From contig LR746276.1 of NCBI GenBank assembly GCA_902729315.2, forward strand, positions 4,882,669 through 4,946,668: a stretch of 64,000 nucleotides of DNA, in the 5' to 3' direction. The stretch comes from Spirodela intermedia. Its lineage: Eukaryota > Streptophyta > Magnoliopsida > Alismatales > Araceae. The notes below the pieces were generated by a model that was given only the letters and a program-made list of their open reading frames with translations, searched no databases and was not told the DNA's origin. The position numbers were made by a program, and so were the translations under genes. Of this stretch, positions 62,801 through 64,000 are shown in pieces. Positions within the stretch are counted from its first letter, which is position 1. Each line of letters opens with the position of its first letter.

Positions 62801-64000
62801 AATTATGAAGACGAGAACCCAGGTAATTTGGCAGAGGATAGAACTGGATTGGAATACGTACACATTTACCAGGAAAAAAAAGGTTATGTGAAGCTAGTTC
62901 GTGTTCTTCCACCTTGACATAGGTCAGTGTGTTGAACAAAGTCCAAGACAGCAATTCCAAATATCTTTTGTCAGTGAGCACTTTTATTTGATTTTTCGGG
63001 GATTTTTGGTGTCAAGGGTGCATGTCATTTTATCTTCATTTTTTGGCACATAGCATAGTTTAATTAATAAGTTGCATTTTTTCTTTTTTTCTTTTATTGT
63101 ATTTTTTTCTTTATTACTTGAGAGTCGAACAGGACCAGACCGTTCCAATTCAACCCAACCCGGACCGGACTGGTACAGTTCAAACCCTGTTCGAGGTTTC
63201 CGTAATAAATACCAGAACCAAAGGTTAATCAAGGAGAAACACGTCTTATTTTCCACCTTTCCATTCAGAATTAGGCTTTTCGCCGCCTGTAACATAGTGA
63301 TCAACACATTTCTTCATACCATTTCAGCACACACACAAAAAGGTAAGGAACAAAATCAACAAGCTCATCAGAGCAGACGGAAAATGGAACCCACATTATA
63401 TCCAATAAATAGTCTGCCTCAAGAACTATTTGCCCACTTTTTGTCTTTCAATAAAGTTTCATAATTCCAAAACATAAACAACCTCAATTTAAGAAATTTT
63501 AGAAATAGATATACCTTATTCGCCTAAAAAAATTTGAAAAAGTTCCACAAAAGCGATAGTAAGAAAAACGATGGGCATTTCAACTTTACATGAGGATAAT
63601 TTACCTTCATAGTATATGCAGCTGAAAACTGTAACTTGTTGGCAGCATCTTGTTGAAGAGATGATGTGATATAAGGCATTGGAGGATTTCTCTGGATTTT
63701 GCTTGTTTTTGACGCCACTACCATAAATTTGGACGAAGATATTCTCTTCTTAATTGCCTCTGCCTGATCATCCGAAGATATTGATAACTGATCCAGCTTT
63801 TTGGAGACAAAATGAGTTAACTGCGAGAGGATGGAAACACCTTTGGAAGAGGTAGAACTGGTAGCTCCAAATTCAACTCCAACACTCCAATACTCTTGGG
63901 ATTTAAATTGATCAATTTCCATTTCCCTGTCACATATGAGAGCTAAAGCTGCAGATTGGACACGTCCAGCTGACTGACATCCGGGTAGTTTCCTCCACAG
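38879..64000 (-). CDS. DNA topoisomerase I, type IA (bacterial-type, probably organellar), 3' part of gene
   Basis: Minus strand; the 5' part is beyond the right edge. Nineteen in-phase GT..AG exons encode the last 647 residues: 63605-64000 (cut), 62257-62343, 61215-61261, 54990-55099, 54420-54520, 53555-53647, 51828-51911, 51614-51697, 51466-51534, 49715-49774, 47290-47361, 46054-46161, 44752-44828, 42052-42135, 41401-41512, 41221-41307, 39730-39795, 39539-39634, 38879-38989. [20 protein letters not shown] opens the visible part. [12 protein letters not shown] holds the catalytic tyrosine; [20 protein letters not shown] and PEFRGRM follow. The C-terminus has a CNQHPRCK zinc-finger-like segment and toprim-type C-terminal repeats ([21 protein letters not shown]), ending KPKAQEA. 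Plants have one such enzyme, resembling bacterial TopA and thought to act on organelle DNA; it relaxes negative supercoils. The targeting peptide is not in view. Confidence 0.95.
41696..41778 (-). other. Possible cryptic or poison exon in the topoisomerase gene
   Basis: An 83-base segment lies between exons 42052-42135 and 41401-41512. It has a good acceptor (TTGCAG) and donor (CAA|GTGAGT). Included after the preceding exon (phase 2) it brings in a TAA after two codons. Skipping it restores the family sequence exactly. It may be a cryptic exon or chance. Confidence 0.25.
42136..54419 (-). other. Introns of the topoisomerase gene, AT-rich
   Basis: Introns between the small exons are long, e.g. 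44829-46053, 47362-49714, 49775-51465, 51912-53554 and 42136-44751. They are AT-rich with short simple repeats ((AT)n at 45153-45165). I found no conserved proteins on either strand in them. Short open frames such as those at 50645-51123 show no recognisable family. Confidence 0.5.
56362..56366. repeat. Left target-site duplication TAATG
   Basis: TAATG directly precedes the left LTR and is repeated exactly after the right LTR at 60436-60440. A 5-bp duplication is the norm for LTR retrotransposon integrase. Confidence 0.9.
56367..56736 (-). repeat. 3' LTR of the gypsy element
   Basis: Left copy on the plus strand, 370 bp, beginning TGTTACGAACC and ending CTTCATAACA. Because the element reads on the minus strand this is its 3' LTR. 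It is bordered internally by the polypurine tract. Confidence 0.93.
56737..56753 (-). other. Polypurine tract
   Basis: On the minus strand ATGGGGGGGAGTAA lies directly before the 3' LTR, the expected place for the primer of plus-strand DNA synthesis. Confidence 0.85.
56844..57600 (-). pseudogene. Integrase C-terminal half and chromodomain-like end (degenerate)
   Basis: Minus-strand frames from about 57600 down show part of an integrase core (including [11 protein letters not shown]), broken by stops. The open segment 57155-56844 carries the typical integrase end ([27 protein letters not shown]) and a chromodomain-like tail. The zinc-binding N-terminus of the integrase is missing. It is non-functional as it stands. 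Confidence 0.8.
57600..58135 (-). pseudogene. Reverse transcriptase fragment (degenerate)
   Basis: Minus-strand reading shows reverse transcriptase signatures [29 protein letters not shown] and the following connection segment, with frame breaks around the catalytic aspartates and several stops. It stops abruptly near 57600, where integrase sequence begins; RNase H is absent. Confidence 0.85.
58323..58613 (-). pseudogene. Retropepsin-like protease fragment
   Basis: A 96-codon minus-strand segment with [14 protein letters not shown], carrying the Asp-Ser-Gly catalytic motif, and later [13 protein letters not shown], both typical of Ty3/gypsy proteases. Stops flank it on both sides. Confidence 0.85.
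58620..59774 (-). pseudogene. Gag-like region (degenerate)
   Basis: Lies between the protease and the 5' LTR. The start-proximal part (59774-59538) is open and predicted to form a coiled coil ([20 protein letters not shown]). Further on there are several stops. A zinc-knuckle remnant near 58790-58835 keeps the last His and Cys, but its second cysteine position is a tyrosine. Confidence 0.65.
60048..60063 (-). other. Primer-binding site
   Basis: On the minus strand TTGGTATCAGAGC follows the 5' LTR end directly. TGGTATCAGAGC is the classic complement to the 3' end of plant initiator tRNA-Met. Confidence 0.9.
60064..60435 (-). repeat. 5' LTR of the gypsy element
   Basis: Right copy, 372 bp, beginning TGTTACGAACC and ending TTTCATAACA on the plus strand. 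On the minus strand it holds the start of the element. Confidence 0.93.
60436..60440. repeat. Right target-site duplication TAATG
   Basis: Exact copy of the TAATG before the left LTR. Confidence 0.9.
62344..63604 (-). other. Intron of the topoisomerase gene with a transposon-like patch
   Basis: A 1261-bp intron between the two rightmost exons in view. A stretch at 63120-63200 contains CAACCCGGACCGGACTGG and CAGACCG words unlike the AT-rich surroundings. It is non-coding. Confidence 0.4.

Overview
This is a stretch of a plant nuclear genome, most likely an angiosperm. The evidence is many-exon genes with GT..AG introns, plant-type S-adenosylmethionine decarboxylase with its conserved upstream peptide, a PPR protein, a plant TTM1/TTM2-type enzyme, an organelle-type topoisomerase IA, abundant (CT)n/(GA)n microsatellites and a chromodomain-type Ty3/gypsy retrotransposon. 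GC-rich single-exon genes (SAMDC, PPR, RING) lie beside AT-rich multi-exon genes. That bimodality hints at a monocot or another early-diverging lineage, but I cannot name the species. I see no bacterial, viral or CRISPR-type system.

Left part (1-24.7 kb): the last two exons of an unrecognised gene (366-1806). Next is a tandemly duplicated 0.93-kb promoter/leader block (2419-4265) in front of S-adenosylmethionine decarboxylase (4830-5864), whose leader carries the intron-split 50-residue regulatory uORF. MCM3 follows (6631-11709, 16 exons, paired E2F sites), then a TTM1/TTM2-like P-loop/CYTH protein with a C-terminal membrane anchor (13431-21195, 11 coding exons). A RING-H2 E3 ligase (22917-24266) lies on the minus strand with a G-box-rich promoter.

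Middle part (24.7-38.3 kb): two tandem FAM32A-like genes (27245-27634 and 29062-29457) separated by a GTCAA-rich minisatellite. An intronless E-type PPR gene on the minus strand (32012-33601) lies between the two arms of a diverged inverted repeat. The ribosome-biogenesis gene TSR2 follows (35558-37017). Leader-like sequence is shared between FAM32A copy 2, an orphan block at 33.7 kb and TSR2, so this part has been rearranged by segmental duplication.

Right part (38.3-64 kb): one very long minus-strand gene for a bacterial-type (type IA) DNA topoisomerase. I could place 19 in-phase exons giving the last 647 residues; its 5' part is beyond the right edge. Its largest intron (6.1 kb) contains a defective Ty3/gypsy element (56367-60435) with two LTRs, a 5-bp target-site duplication, a tRNA-Met-type primer site and an internal deletion between reverse transcriptase and integrase.

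The genes are unrelated housekeeping functions: polyamine synthesis, DNA replication, organelle DNA topology, organelle RNA processing, splicing and ribosome assembly. They do not form a cluster or pathway. The unusual content is mostly in the non-coding structure: duplicated promoters and leaders, tandem repeats and the inverted repeat.
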